Shown: positions 49,578 through 58,831, counted from the first letter of the stretch. The stretch: DNA of 64,000 nt from Glycomyces fuscus (GCA_002529455.1 NYMS01000059.1:1-64000); one strand, 5' to 3'. A program made the numbers and translations. The notes: generated from the sequence alone by a model not told the origin.

Positions 49578-51686
49578 TCACTGCTGCTCACGACGCACCC
49601 GGTACAACCCGTCGATCTCCTCCGCGAACGCCCGCAACACCGCCTCACGCCGCAACTCCCCCGAGGGATGCACCAACCCCGACTGCACCGTGAACTCCTC
49701 GGCCAACACATGAAACGACCGCACCGCCAGATGACGCGGCACACTCCGGTTCGCCTCGTACACCAACCCCTGCACCTCACGCAGCAGATCACGATCCCCC
49801 GCGATCTCCTCCGGCGCCATCGCCAACGGCCGACCGTTCACCAACCGCCAGTACTCCAACTGGTCACGCACCAACGTCACCAGCGCACTCGCGAACGGCC
49901 GCCCCTCCACGATCACCAACACCTGACTGATCAACGGATGAGCACGCAACCGCGCCTCGAACTCCGCCACCAGCTCCGCGTCCCCGCGCTCCTGCGACTC
50001 CACCCCGGCGGACCTCGCATCCGCCTCCGGCGGCACCGCCGCGAACGCGGCCGTCACCGCCAACGCCTCCCCGGACCCCTGCTGCTCCGCCGGAGCCTCC
50101 AACGCACGCCCCTCCGGAGCCCGCGCATCCGCACCACGGCGCCGCACACCCTCCTCGGCCCCGCGCTCCACGGCCGGACCGCCCTCCAGGGCACGACCCC
50201 GCCCCTCGGACCCGTCCAGCACACGGCCCTCCAACGCGCGCGCATCCGCACCACGCGCCACGAACCTCCCCGGCAACTCCTCCGTCGCCGCCTGGACACG
50301 CAACCGGCCCACCACACTCACGACCCCGTCCGCGTCCACCTCCGCCGCGTACCCCGTCGCCAACCACCCCTCACGGAACGCACTCCGCGAGGCCTCACCC
50401 TCACCCCAGTACCCCGAGAACACCGCACCGCCGCGCACATGGATCTCGCCCTCACGCGACACCCACACCTCACGACCCTCCAGAGCACGCCCCACCGTCC
50501 CCGGAACCCGATCCCCCACAGCACCGGTCACGAACACACCAGCGGTCTCAGCCGTACCGAACGCCTGCACCACCGGCACCCCCACACCACAGAAGAAGGA
50601 GTCCAACCGGTCCGACAACCCACCGCCCCAGCACACCGCCAGATGCACCCGGCCGCCCAGCATCTCCCGCACCCGCGAGAACTGCCAGTCATACATCGAC
50701 CGCGACAACCGCTGCCAGGCACTCCTCCTCGGCGACCGGTCGAACTGCACCGCCGAATCCACCGCGGCGTTGAACGTGCCCAACGAGTCCCACCCCGTCG
50801 AACGCGCACTCCCCCGCTCACCGTCGAAGACACCCTGCAACACCCGAGCCGAACACACCAGCACCGTCGGCTTGAACGCCTCCACCTGACGCATCAACCC
50901 GGTCGCACCGGCCAACCCCACACGCACACGCCCCACCATGCACGCCACCAACGAAGCCAACCCCGAAATCTGCGACAACGGCAGATCCAACAACGTACTC
51001 GCCCGCCCCGCAGGCAACTCCGACAACCGCGGCCACATCCGGTCCACCACATCCGCCGCCGCCGACAGCAACGCCCCGTGCGACAACACCACACCCCGCG
51101 TCGCCCGCGACACCGTACTCAGCGGATACAGCACCACCGCCACGTCCTCGGCCATCGCCCCGTCCCGACGAAACCGCACCGACGACGCATCCATGTACGC
51201 ACCCAGCGTCACCACATCCGCCAGACCCGCATCCATCCGCCACACCCGACCCAGGTCCGGCAACTCACGCTGCAAACCCGACATCGTGCGCAACAACCGC
51301 TCACCCTGAACCACCGCCGCCGCCGGACGCGTCTGCCGCACCACATGCACCAAACGCTCCGCCGACACCGACTCCGGCAACGGCACCAGCACCGCACGCA
51401 CCGACCACACCGCGAACGCCAGCCGCACCCACTCCTGATGCGAACCCGACACCACCAGAACCCGGTCGCCCGCACCCACACCAGCCGCCACCAGGCCCTT
51501 GGCGACCGACGTCACCTCCGTCGCGAACCCGCCGGCCGTCACCCGCTCCCAACGGCCGCGCTCACCGCGCACGGAGAACACCTCGGCCTGGGCCTCCTCC
51601 GTGGCCACCTCGTACACCAGGTCGCTCAGCCCGGAAAGACCTCGAGCCCACATACCAGGAGTGACACTCGGCTCGCCCATACCCAC
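49578..51686 (-). CDS. AMP-binding (acyl-CoA synthetase-like) protein with altered motifs
   Basis: A 702-residue member of the ANL adenylate-forming superfamily, long-chain acyl-CoA-synthetase-like. The overall layout is intact (FATEVTSVAKGLVAAGVGAG; VLVVSGSHQEW; AFGTAETAGVF; EGEIHVRGGAVFSGYWGE). The catalytic motifs are not. The P-loop reads YPLSTVSRATRGVVLSH in place of YTSGTTGxPKGV. The ATP-binding Asp of TGD is Tyr (GWLATGYAAEV). The C-terminal lysine motif reads VHPSGELRRE. An Ala/Glu/Arg-rich insert of about 110 residues (about 455-570) with repeated RGADAR..EGRAL units separates the core from the C-terminal lid. It is probably not an ordinary ligase. Confidence 0.8.
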   Translation of the reverse strand: MGMGEPSVTPGMWARGLSGLSDLVYEVATEEAQAEVFSVRGERGRWERVTAGGFATEVTSVAKGLVAAGVGAGDRVLVVSGSHQEWVRLAFAVWSVRAVLVPLPESVSAERLVHVVRQTRPAAAVVQGERLLRTMSGLQRELPDLGRVWRMDAGLADVVTLGAYMDASSVRFRRDGAMAEDVAVVLYPLSTVSRATRGVVLSHGALLSAAADVVDRMWPRLSELPAGRASTLLDLPLSQISGLASLVACMVGRVRVGLAGATGLMRQVEAFKPTVLVCSARVLQGVFDGERGSARSTGWDSLGTFNAAVDSAVQFDRSPRRSAWQRLSRSMYDWQFSRVREMLGGRVHLAVCWGGGLSDRLDSFFCGVGVPVVQAFGTAETAGVFVTGAVGDRVPGTVGRALEGREVWVSREGEIHVRGGAVFSGYWGEGEASRSAFREGWLATGYAAEVDADGVVSVVGRLRVQAATEELPGRFVARGADARALEGRVLDGSEGRGRALEGGPAVERGAEEGVRRRGADARAPEGRALEAPAEQQGSGEALAVTAAFAAVPPEADARSAGVESQERGDAELVAEFEARLRAHPLISQVLVIVEGRPFASALVTLVRDQLEYWRLVNGRPLAMAPEEIAGDRDLLREVQGLVYEANRSVPRHLAVRSFHVLAEEFTVQSGLVHPSGELRREAVLRAFAEEIDGLYRVRREQQ

Positions 51687-51899
51687 TCATCCTCTTGCCG
51701 CCATCGGAAGGCAGGCCTGAGCGGCCCGCCTCAATCGGGGGATTGCGACCTACTGTGCCCATTTCCCCACCACACGGCAACCCGGAACGCAGACCCACAA
51801 CGCCCCTGCGCACACCCCCGGACAGGGCCATCCGAACCGGCCTCCCAGGACCACGGACACCCCACCCCACGGCACCCGGACCCACACCGCCGAGAACGG

Positions 51900-53219
51900 T
51901 CACCGCACCTTCGTACGCACCGACCACACATACGCCAGCAGCGACAGACCCGCCACCGACACCATCACCACCGACATACTCACCAACGACGGCTCACCCG
52001 TCTCCGTCAGCCCCGCCAGCGACGCCACACCACCGCCCAGCGCGAACTGCAACGCACCCATCAGCGCCGAAGCCGTACCCGCCACCGACGCCGGCTGCCC
52101 GTCCAGAGCCGTCACCGTCGCGTTCGGCATGATGAAACCGACGCTGAGCATCATCAACGCCAGCAACCCCACGACCATCCACAGCTGGGCCACACCGAGC
52201 AAGGACAGCACCGCCAGCGCACCCACCGAGGTCAGAGCCAGCACCAGCCCCATCCCCAGGCGCCGCAGCGTCTCCACACGTCCCACCAGGAAACCGTTCG
52301 CCTGCGTACCCGCCATCATCCCCAGCGCGTTCACCGCGAACAGCCCCGCGTACAACTGCGGCGAGACACCGAACTCCGTCTGCGACACGAACGAGAACGC
52401 CGACACGTACGTGAACAGCATCCCGAAACTGAACCCCATCGTCAGCACCGGGCCCACGAAACGCGGCTGCCGCAGCAGACCGCCCACCGTCGCCACCAAC
52501 TGACGCGGCCCCTGCCGACGACGGTCCTCCACCGGCAGACTCTCCGGCAACCACAGCAACACCAACACGAAACTCAGCGCCGACATCACCGCCAGCACCC
52601 AAAAACTCAACTGCCACGGACCCACCAGCAACAGCTGCGCACCCGCCAACGGAGCCAACAGCGGAGCCAGCATCATCACCAGCGCCAGACGCGAGAAGAA
52701 CCGCACCGCGTCATCGCCCGCGAACAGGTCACGCACCACAGCACGACCGATCACCGCACCCGCGGCACCAGCCACACCCTGCACGAACCGCAAGGCGATG
52801 AACCACGTCACGTCCGGCACGAACACGCACAGCACCGACGTCGCCGTGAACACGGCCACACCCACCAGCAGCGGACCACGACGCCCCACGGCGTCGCTCA
52901 GCGGCCCGATCACCAGCTGCCCCACCGCCAGGCCCAGCATCATCGCCGTCAGCGTCAGCTGGATCCGCGCCTCACTCGTCCCCAGGTCCTGCGTGATCTG
53001 AGGAAAGGCCGGAAGGTACATGTCGGTCGCCAACGGCCCGGTCGCCGTCAGCACACCCAGGACCAGCACCAGCAGCGCCACCGACTTGCGCGACGGCGTC
53101 CAACGCCCGCCCGGTTCCGGCGTCGGGGCGGGGGACGAATCCGGGACGGGGATCGGGGGCCGCCCGACGGGCCCTTGTTCAGGGGCCGCGGCGGGGGAAT
53201 TCGGGGACTGCACAGGCAC
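51900..53219 (-). CDS. Bcr/CflA-type MFS multidrug exporter
   Basis: A 439-residue transporter with twelve hydrophobic helices after a proline-rich 45-residue N-terminal tail. Drug-exporter signatures: LATDMYLPAFPQITQDLGTS (Bcr/CflA start), GPLSDAVGRRGPLLVG for the loop 2-3 motif, and RFVQGVAGAAGAVIGRAVVR for helix 5 motif C-like glycines. Proton-driven drug efflux is inferred from the subfamily. Start GTG 53219 or a nearby GTG; the ribosome site is weak. Confidence 0.9.
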   Translation of the reverse strand: MPVQSPNSPAAAPEQGPVGRPPIPVPDSSPAPTPEPGGRWTPSRKSVALLVLVLGVLTATGPLATDMYLPAFPQITQDLGTSEARIQLTLTAMMLGLAVGQLVIGPLSDAVGRRGPLLVGVAVFTATSVLCVFVPDVTWFIALRFVQGVAGAAGAVIGRAVVRDLFAGDDAVRFFSRLALVMMLAPLLAPLAGAQLLLVGPWQLSFWVLAVMSALSFVLVLLWLPESLPVEDRRRQGPRQLVATVGGLLRQPRFVGPVLTMGFSFGMLFTYVSAFSFVSQTEFGVSPQLYAGLFAVNALGMMAGTQANGFLVGRVETLRRLGMGLVLALTSVGALAVLSLLGVAQLWMVVGLLALMMLSVGFIMPNATVTALDGQPASVAGTASALMGALQFALGGGVASLAGLTETGEPSLVSMSVVMVSVAGLSLLAYVWSVRTKVR

Positions 53220-53357
53220 TCCATTTCGGAAACGGGAAAAGCGCCGGGAGGGGGAGCCCCGCCGACGACGGACACACCCATACCAACATCCCGACCCCGC
53301 GGATCGCCTCCTCTTTATCCCCCGGAACGCCTGTGATGTCTGTTACGACCCGGACGG

Positions 53358-53795
53358 TTACCTTACGAGCCGGTCCAGCAACCGCACGACCTCGTCCTCC
53401 GGATCCTCCGTCAGACCACCGTGGATCGGCCCCGGCTGCACGATCGTGCTCCGCGGAGCCGTCAACCACCGGAACCGCTGACCGGGACGCTCACGGCCGG
53501 CCGCACCCGCCCCCGCACCGCCACGGCACATCACCTCGACCGCCTCCAGCGCACGCCGCACACCGGCCACGTCCACCTCCGCGTCCACCGCCAGCAGCCG
53601 CCGCTCGTCCAGCGCCGAACGAGCCGCCAGGAACCCCCGCTCCTGGCAGTACACGATCACCCCGGCGTTCACGCACTCACCACGCTCCAACCGCGGCACC
53701 ACCCGCAACAGCGCGTACTCGAACACCGCACGCTCACGCCGCTCACCCACACGACCGGTCGTCACCGCGTCGCTGTAACGCCTCGGGGCGCTCAT
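53358..53795 (-). CDS. DUF3037 protein
   Basis: A 145-residue soluble protein of the DUF3037 family: FEYALLRVVPRLERGECVNA, then GVIVYCQERGFLAA and the C-terminal RFRWLTAPRSTIVQPGPIHG. DUF3037 genes are typically found directly after HipA-like kinase genes, as here. The four-base overlap with that gene (53792-53795) couples translation. Biochemical role unknown. Confidence 0.9.
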   Translation of the reverse strand: MSAPRRYSDAVTTGRVGERRERAVFEYALLRVVPRLERGECVNAGVIVYCQERGFLAARSALDERRLLAVDAEVDVAGVRRALEAVEVMCRGGAGAGAAGRERPGQRFRWLTAPRSTIVQPGPIHGGLTEDPEDEVVRLLDRLVR

Positions 53796-54559
53796 GCCGT
53801 CACCTCCGGCAGCCAGGAACGGTCGGCCACCCGGGCCAGCAGGTACCGCACATACGCCTCACGCACATCCCCGGGACCGTCGAACCCGGGCTCGTCCACC
53901 AACCACTCATCCGGCACCAGCTCCACCACACGGCGCAGCAGACCCTCATCCACCAACGGTGCCAGAGCCGCGTCCGCGGCGGCCAGGTCCGGCGAGGCAC
54001 CCGACAGCACGTGGTCGGAGGCGTCGTAGGCGCGGCGGACGAACCGCTCGGCGTTGGCCCAGTTGTGGTGGAAGATCAGCGTCGCACCGTGGTCGATCAG
54101 GTAGGGGCGCCCGTGCCACAGCAGCATGTTCGGGTTGCGCCAGGACCGGTCCACGTTGCCGGTCAGGGCGTCGAACCACAGCACCCGCCCGGCGAACCCC
54201 CGGTCCACCCCGAAGGTCAGCGGATCGAAGCCCAAGGACCCGGGCAGGAAGTCCATCCCCAGGTTGAGCCCGCCGCTGGCCTTGAGCAGCTCCTGCACCT
54301 CGGGGTCGGGCTCGCTGCGGCCGATCACCGCGTCGAACTCCGTCGTGACCAGCTCCGGAACGGGCAGCCCCAGGGCACGGCCCAGCTCCCCCGAGACGAC
54401 CTCGGCCACGAGCGTCTTGCGCCCCTGGCCCGCCCCGAGGAACTTGACCACGTACATCCCCAGGTCGTCTGCCTCGACCAACCCCGGGAGCGAACCTCCT
54501 TCGCGCAGCGGCAGCACGTACCGCGTCGCGATCACCTTTCTCAGCACGCGGACCAGCAT
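53792..54559 (-). CDS. HipA-like kinase
   Basis: A 255-residue protein of the HipA-like kinase family. N-lobe: LGMYVVKFLGAGQGRKTLVA. Catalytic loop: WFDALTGNVDRSWRNPNMLL, giving the D-x-x-x-x-N pattern. Metal site: YLIDHGATLIFHH with Asp. It is shorter than E. coli HipA and has no HipB-type antitoxin beside it; the partner here is DUF3037. Whether it phosphorylates a tRNA synthetase, as HipA does, is unknown. The start is ATG 54559; GTG 54547 or 54538 are possible. Confidence 0.85.
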   Translation of the reverse strand: MLVRVLRKVIATRYVLPLREGGSLPGLVEADDLGMYVVKFLGAGQGRKTLVAEVVSGELGRALGLPVPELVTTEFDAVIGRSEPDPEVQELLKASGGLNLGMDFLPGSLGFDPLTFGVDRGFAGRVLWFDALTGNVDRSWRNPNMLLWHGRPYLIDHGATLIFHHNWANAERFVRRAYDASDHVLSGASPDLAAADAALAPLVDEGLLRRVVELVPDEWLVDEPGFDGPGDVREAYVRYLLARVADRSWLPEVTA

Positions 54560-54895
54560 AGGCAGCGCGGGGGGCGCACGCGCACCGCCGCCGTGACGGG
54601 CCCCGCGCTGAGACGGACGCAGACGACGACGGCCCCCGTCCCTCCTCCACACCGGAACCGCCCTCCACAACCCCCGCTAAACGACGCTGAACACGTTCCA
54701 GATGACATCCCGGTCCGCCGCGACACGCCGAACGGTCCTCAAGGGGAGAAGTCAGTAGGACTGTGCGGCGTAGCCGCGCGATCTTCTTGTTTTTCTTTTT
54801 TCAGAAAAGGAACCGCCACCTTTACGACGTAGATTTTTATTGGTGCACAAGAGAGGGGCCCGGTGCCGGTCCGGGCCCCCGCCGAGAGCGTGCCG
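54560..54895. terminator. gap with terminator of the kinase-N-lobe protein gene and an A/T-rich patch
   Basis: A 9-bp perfect stem (54855-54863 with 54871-54879) lies just past the stop at 54896, and TCTCTTGTG follows in the leftward direction. The stretch 54780-54845 is unusually A/T-rich for this genome (long T-runs near 54788-54800). It may hold the promoter of the leftward HipA-like gene. No gene is supported. Confidence 0.5.
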
Positions 54896-55612
54896 CTAGA
54901 GGTTGTCCTCGGGGTCCTCTCCCCACTCGCCGTCGCCCTCCCCGGGCGTGGGCATGACCGGTGTCGGCTCCGCTCCCCCCTCACCGTCCTCCTCGCCCGG
55001 GCTCGCGCCCTCCCCCGGCTGGCCCTCCGGGCTCTCCTGCGCCTCGGGGGCCTGTGCCGGGCTGGGCATCTCCGGCGGCGGGAACTGGAGCATCCACCAG
55101 TACAGCAACGACACCAGCAGCAGGATGAGCACCAGCACCAGGCCCAGCCCGCCGATCAGCCACCAGTTGCTCTCCCCCGCGGCCACGGCGCTGTCCCTGC
55201 GCCCGGCCCAGGGCGCCCACCGCACCGAGGCGGGACCGCGCGAGCCCGCCCAGTGCGGCATCACCACCGGGCCGCGCGCGGCCACCCGGCCCGACCGCGC
55301 CGCCACCCTGAGGAAGTCCTCCGCCGCGGCTCCCGACCCGTCGTGGGCGACGGCCACCCACAGCGCCGAGCGCCCGTGCGTGCGGGCCGCGACCACGTCG
55401 GGGCTGCGGCGCACCGCCTCGACGAACCGCTCGCGCGCCCCGCCGTCCCCCGCGGCTCCGGTGTCGAGCACGGCGACGCTCACCTGGTTCCCGGAGCGGT
55501 CCCTGCCGAGGTAGACCACGCCGAGGGAGGAGTCGCGCACCCGCCCCAACAGGCGGTAGCCGCCCAGTTGACGCGGATCACCCTCGTTCAGCCCCATCGT
55601 GGGAACCGCCAT
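54896..55612 (-). CDS. membrane protein with a kinase N-lobe-like domain
   Basis: A 238-residue protein. Residues 15-60 (LGGYRLLGRVRDSSLGVVYL, then GRDRSGNQVSVAVLD) match the N-lobe of bacterial Ser/Thr kinases. The glycine loop is poor, and the invariant Lys of VAVK is Leu. There is no catalytic loop or DFG. A transmembrane helix follows at about 150-172 (LIGGLGLVLVLILLLVSLLY), then a proline/acid-rich C-terminal tail of about 60 residues outside. It is thus a non-catalytic, membrane-anchored domain. AAGGGGGAT precedes the ATG at 55612. It is divergent from the MoxR operon. Confidence 0.78.
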   Translation of the reverse strand: MAVPTMGLNEGDPRQLGGYRLLGRVRDSSLGVVYLGRDRSGNQVSVAVLDTGAAGDGGARERFVEAVRRSPDVVAARTHGRSALWVAVAHDGSGAAAEDFLRVAARSGRVAARGPVVMPHWAGSRGPASVRWAPWAGRRDSAVAAGESNWWLIGGLGLVLVLILLLVSLLYWWMLQFPPPEMPSPAQAPEAQESPEGQPGEGASPGEEDGEGGAEPTPVMPTPGEGDGEWGEDPEDNL

Positions 55613-55762
55613 GTCATCCCCCTTGCCCTCCACACCGGCCGTCCGCTTCGCCGCGTTGTGTACCGGACTGGTGCCCGCGAAACGGGTAGTGTCACCACAG
55701 GTGAGTGATCCACAACCTATCCGGTGCCCCCGCGTCGGGGCTCCCTGCTAGGAAGGCGGCAC

Positions 55763-56824
55763 ATGGCAGAGAGCGGAAACGGCTCCGCGCCCTCCGCGGG
55801 CCCGGAGAGCGCACCGGGCGAACCGACCAGGCTGCTGCGCGCCGCGCTGCACGAGGTGTCCAGAGTCATCGTGGGCCAGGAGCGCATGGTGGAGCGCTCC
55901 CTCATCGCCCTGGTCGCGGGAGGGCACTGCCTGATCGAGGGCGTGCCCGGCATCGCCAAGACCCTGGCGGTGTCCACGCTGGCCAAGGTCACCGGGGGCT
56001 CGTTCGCCCGCGTGCAGTTCACCCCGGACCTGGTGCCCTCCGACATCGTCGGCACGCGCATCTACCATCCCTCCACCGAGAAGTTCGACGTGGAGCTGGG
56101 TCCGGTCTTCGCCAACTTCGTGCTCGCCGACGAGATCAACCGGGCCCCGGCCAAGGTGCAGTCGGCCCTGCTGGAGGTCATGGCCGAGCGGCAGGTGTCC
56201 CTCGGGGGGACCACCTACCCCCTCCCCTCCCCGTTCATCGTCATCGCCACACAGAACCCGGTGGAGTCCGAGGGCGTGTACCCGCTGCCCGAGGCCCAGC
56301 GCGACCGGTTCCTGATGAAGGTCAACGTCGCACACCCGCGCGCGCACGAGGAGATGGAGATCCTGCGCCGGATGTCGACCACCCCGCCCACCGCGCACCA
56401 GGTGCTCGATCCGGTCACCCTGAGCGAGCTGCAGTCCGACGCCCAGCGCGTCCACGTCCACCAGCTCATCGCCGACTACGTGGTGCGGCTGGTCATGGCC
56501 ACGCGGGAGCCGGAGAACCACCAGATGCCGGACCTGCGCCAGGTGCTGGAGATGGGGGCCAGCCCCCGCGCCACCCTGGGCCTGGTCTCGGCCGCGCGGG
56601 CCCTGGCCCTGCTGCGCGGGCGCGACTACGTGCTCCCCGACGACGTGCGGGTGCTCGCCCACGACGTCATCGCCCACCGCCTGGTGCTGACCTTCGACGC
56701 CCTGGCCGACGGGATCACCGCCGAGCAGGTGGTGGACCGCATCCTGTCGACCGTGCTGGCGCCGCGGGTGATCTGGGACGAGCCGCCCAGCGGGGAGACC
56801 GCCTCCTTCGCCTCCCCGAGGTGA
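55763..56824 (+). CDS. MoxR-family AAA+ ATPase
   Basis: A 353-residue ATPase. Walker A: CLIEGVPGIAKTLAVSTLAK. Walker B: FVLADEINRAPAKVQSALLE. Sensor 1: FIVIATQNPVESEGVYPLPE, with arginine finger QRDRF. The C-terminal lid is ALLRGRDYVLPDDVRVLAHD. MoxR proteins act as chaperones with VWA-domain partners, which are encoded downstream here. AGGAAGG precedes the ATG at 55763. It starts an operon: MoxR, DUF58, a 29-codon ORF, VWA. Confidence 0.95.
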   Translation: MAESGNGSAPSAGPESAPGEPTRLLRAALHEVSRVIVGQERMVERSLIALVAGGHCLIEGVPGIAKTLAVSTLAKVTGGSFARVQFTPDLVPSDIVGTRIYHPSTEKFDVELGPVFANFVLADEINRAPAKVQSALLEVMAERQVSLGGTTYPLPSPFIVIATQNPVESEGVYPLPEAQRDRFLMKVNVAHPRAHEEMEILRRMSTTPPTAHQVLDPVTLSELQSDAQRVHVHQLIADYVVRLVMATREPENHQMPDLRQVLEMGASPRATLGLVSAARALALLRGRDYVLPDDVRVLAHDVIAHRLVLTFDALADGITAEQVVDRILSTVLAPRVIWDEPPSGETASFASPR

Positions 56825-56828
56825 GCCG

Positions 56829-57797
56829 GTGAACGCACCCGCCCTCGGCACCGACCCCAGGCTGCGCGCCGCGCTGCGCCGCCTGGACCTGCGTATCGTG
56901 CACCGCCTGGAGGGGCTGCTGCACGGCGAGCACCTCGGCCTGCGCCTGGGCCCGGGCTCGGAGGCGGCCGAGGCGCGCCTGTACCAGCCGGGCGAGGACG
57001 ACGTACGGCTCATGGACTGGTCGGTGACCGCCCGCACCGACACCCCGCACGTGCGCGACCTGGTCGCCGACCGTGAACTGGAGAGCTGGACCCTGCTGGA
57101 CCTGTCGCCGAGCATGGACTTCGGCACGGGCCTGCGCTCCAAGCGCGAGGTGGCGGTCGGGGCCATGGTCGCGGCCAACCTCCTCACCCAGCGGGTGGGC
57201 GACCGGTTCGGCGCCCACTTCCTGCACCAGGGCACGATCCGGCGCTGGCCCGCGCGTTCGGGCAAGGAGGCCCTGCTGGCGCTGCTGGCCACGGTGGCCG
57301 CGGCGCCGACCGGTGACGAGAGCGCCCCCTCCCCGCACCGGGCCACCCTGGCCGACGCGATCGGCGACCTGGTGCGCGTGCGCCGCCGACGCGGCCTGCG
57401 CGTGGTGATCTCCGACTTCCTGGACACCCCCGCCTTCGGCGGCGAGGTCGCCTGGGAGCGCCCCCTGCGGCAGTTGGCCTCGCGCCACCAGGTGCTGGTG
57501 GTGGAGGTGGTCGACCCTCGCGAGCTGGACGTGCCCGAGGTGGGCGACGTGACCCTGCGCGACCCGCGCACGGGCATGGTGCGCGACGTGCGGCTGACGC
57601 GGGCGGTGCGCGAGCGCTACCGCGAGGCGGCCGAGGGGCAGCGCCGTGCGGTGCGCGACACGCTGCGCCGGTGCGGGGTGCACCACCTGGTGCTACGGAC
57701 GGACCGGGACTGGGTACTGGATACGGCACGGTTCGTTCTCCACCAGAGGCGCACCGCGCACCACCTGGCCCGCCACACCCCGGGGACGCCCCGGTGA
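56829..57797 (+). CDS. DUF58 protein
   Basis: A 322-residue soluble DUF58 protein: the lead helix LRRLDLRIVHRLEGLLHGEH, the conserved LYQPGEDDVRLMDWSVTART, DRELESWTLLDLSPSMDFGT (a VWA-like metal site, D-x-S-x-S) and RGLRVVISDFLD. This is the constant partner of MoxR ATPases. Start GTG 56829 lies four bases after the MoxR stop. Its own stop overlaps the following 29-codon ORF. Confidence 0.93.
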   Translation: MNAPALGTDPRLRAALRRLDLRIVHRLEGLLHGEHLGLRLGPGSEAAEARLYQPGEDDVRLMDWSVTARTDTPHVRDLVADRELESWTLLDLSPSMDFGTGLRSKREVAVGAMVAANLLTQRVGDRFGAHFLHQGTIRRWPARSGKEALLALLATVAAAPTGDESAPSPHRATLADAIGDLVRVRRRRGLRVVISDFLDTPAFGGEVAWERPLRQLASRHQVLVVEVVDPRELDVPEVGDVTLRDPRTGMVRDVRLTRAVRERYREAAEGQRRAVRDTLRRCGVHHLVLRTDRDWVLDTARFVLHQRRTAHHLARHTPGTPR

Positions 57798-57883
57798 GCG
57801 CGGCGGGCCCCACCGAGGGACCGAACGAGGGCGCGGGCGCGGGCCCGCGGGACAGAGCCGAGGCACGGGGGACTGAGTCATGA
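57794..57883 (+). CDS. 29-codon coupled ORF between DUF58 and VWA
   Basis: GTG 57794 overlaps the DUF58 stop (GTGA), and its own TGA overlaps the VWA start (ATGA at 57880-57883). It would encode a 29-residue Gly/Glu/Arg-rich peptide (SAAGPTEGPNEGAGAG, then PRDRAEARGTES) with no membrane part. The two four-base overlaps suggest real coupling that carries ribosomes from DUF58 to VWA. It may also be the remnant of a larger gene. Confidence 0.5.
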   Translation: MSAAGPTEGPNEGAGAGPRDRAEARGTES

Positions 57884-58827
57884 CCTTCCTGGAGCCCCAG
57901 CGGTTGTGGTGGCTGCTCCTCGTCGTCGTACTGGTCGTCGCGTACGTGTTCGCGCAGACCCGGCGGCGCGAGTACACGATGCGGTTCACCAACCTGGCGC
58001 TGCTGGACCAGGTGGCGCCGCACCGCCCGGACGTGCGCAGGCACGTGCCCGCCGTGCTGTTCACGGCCACGGTCGGGGTGCTGATCGCCTCGATGGCACT
58101 GCCCGCGATGCCGGTGCAGCAGCCGCGCGAGCGGGCGACGATCATGGTGGCGGTGGACGTGTCGCTGTCGATGGCGGCCAACGACATCGACCCCAACCGC
58201 CTGGAGGCGGCCAAGGAGTCGGCCCAGGGGTTCGTGGAGACGCTGCCGGACCGGTTCAACGTGGGCCTGGTGGCCTTCTCCTCGACGGCGACGGTGGTCT
58301 CCTCCCCCACCCACGACCACCAGGCGGTGATCGGGTCGATCGAGAACCTCCAGCTGGGCCCGGGGACGGCGATCGGCGAGGGGGTGTTCGCCTCCTTGGA
58401 GTCGATCAGCAGCTTCGACGAGGACGCCGACGTGGACCCGCCGCCGTCGGCGGTCGTGCTGCTCTCGGACGGGGAGAACACGAGCGGCCGCGACATCTCC
58501 CAGGCCGTGGCGGTGGCGGCCGAGCAGGAGGTGCCGGTGTCCACGATCGCGTTCGGCACGGGTGCGGCGATGATCGAGATCGACGGCTACCAGGTGCCCG
58601 CCGACATCGACAAGGAGGCGCTGCGCGGTCTGGCCTCGGACACCGGGGGGCACTTCTACGAGGCGGAGAGCGAGACGGAGCTGGACGACGTCTACGAGGA
58701 CATCGGTTCGTCGCTGGGCACCGAGATGGTGCACGAGGAAATCGTCACACGTTTCGTGCTGGCGGCGATCGTTCTGGCGATGGCCACCGCGGTGACGTCA
58801 CTCCTGTGGTTCCAGCGCCTCCCGTGA
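57880..58827 (+). CDS. VWA-domain membrane protein
   Basis: A 315-residue membrane protein of the BatA/BatB type. Helices at 9-25 and 57-76, a VWA domain at about 88-270 with the MIDAS motif D93-x-S-x-S (VAVDVSLSMAA) and LLSDGENTSGRD, and a C-terminal helix at 292-310. The VWA faces the outside or the membrane surface and is a likely substrate or partner for MoxR. Ends at a G/C-rich hairpin (58832-58855). Confidence 0.93.
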   Translation: MTFLEPQRLWWLLLVVVLVVAYVFAQTRRREYTMRFTNLALLDQVAPHRPDVRRHVPAVLFTATVGVLIASMALPAMPVQQPRERATIMVAVDVSLSMAANDIDPNRLEAAKESAQGFVETLPDRFNVGLVAFSSTATVVSSPTHDHQAVIGSIENLQLGPGTAIGEGVFASLESISSFDEDADVDPPPSAVVLLSDGENTSGRDISQAVAVAAEQEVPVSTIAFGTGAAMIEIDGYQVPADIDKEALRGLASDTGGHFYEAESETELDDVYEDIGSSLGTEMVHEEIVTRFVLAAIVLAMATAVTSLLWFQRLP

Positions 58828-58831
58828 GTTC

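Noticed and set aside
48984..53336. A 1450-codon open frame on the plus strand
   Set aside because: It lies opposite the AMP-binding and exporter genes, has low-complexity Arg/Pro/His composition typical of antisense frames in GC-rich DNA, no ribosome site and no recognisable domain.
54763..54957. Small rightward frame with a Phe-rich start
   Set aside because: The hydrophobic start comes from the A/T-rich T-run patch; the rest overlaps the terminator and the antisense of the kinase-N-lobe gene.
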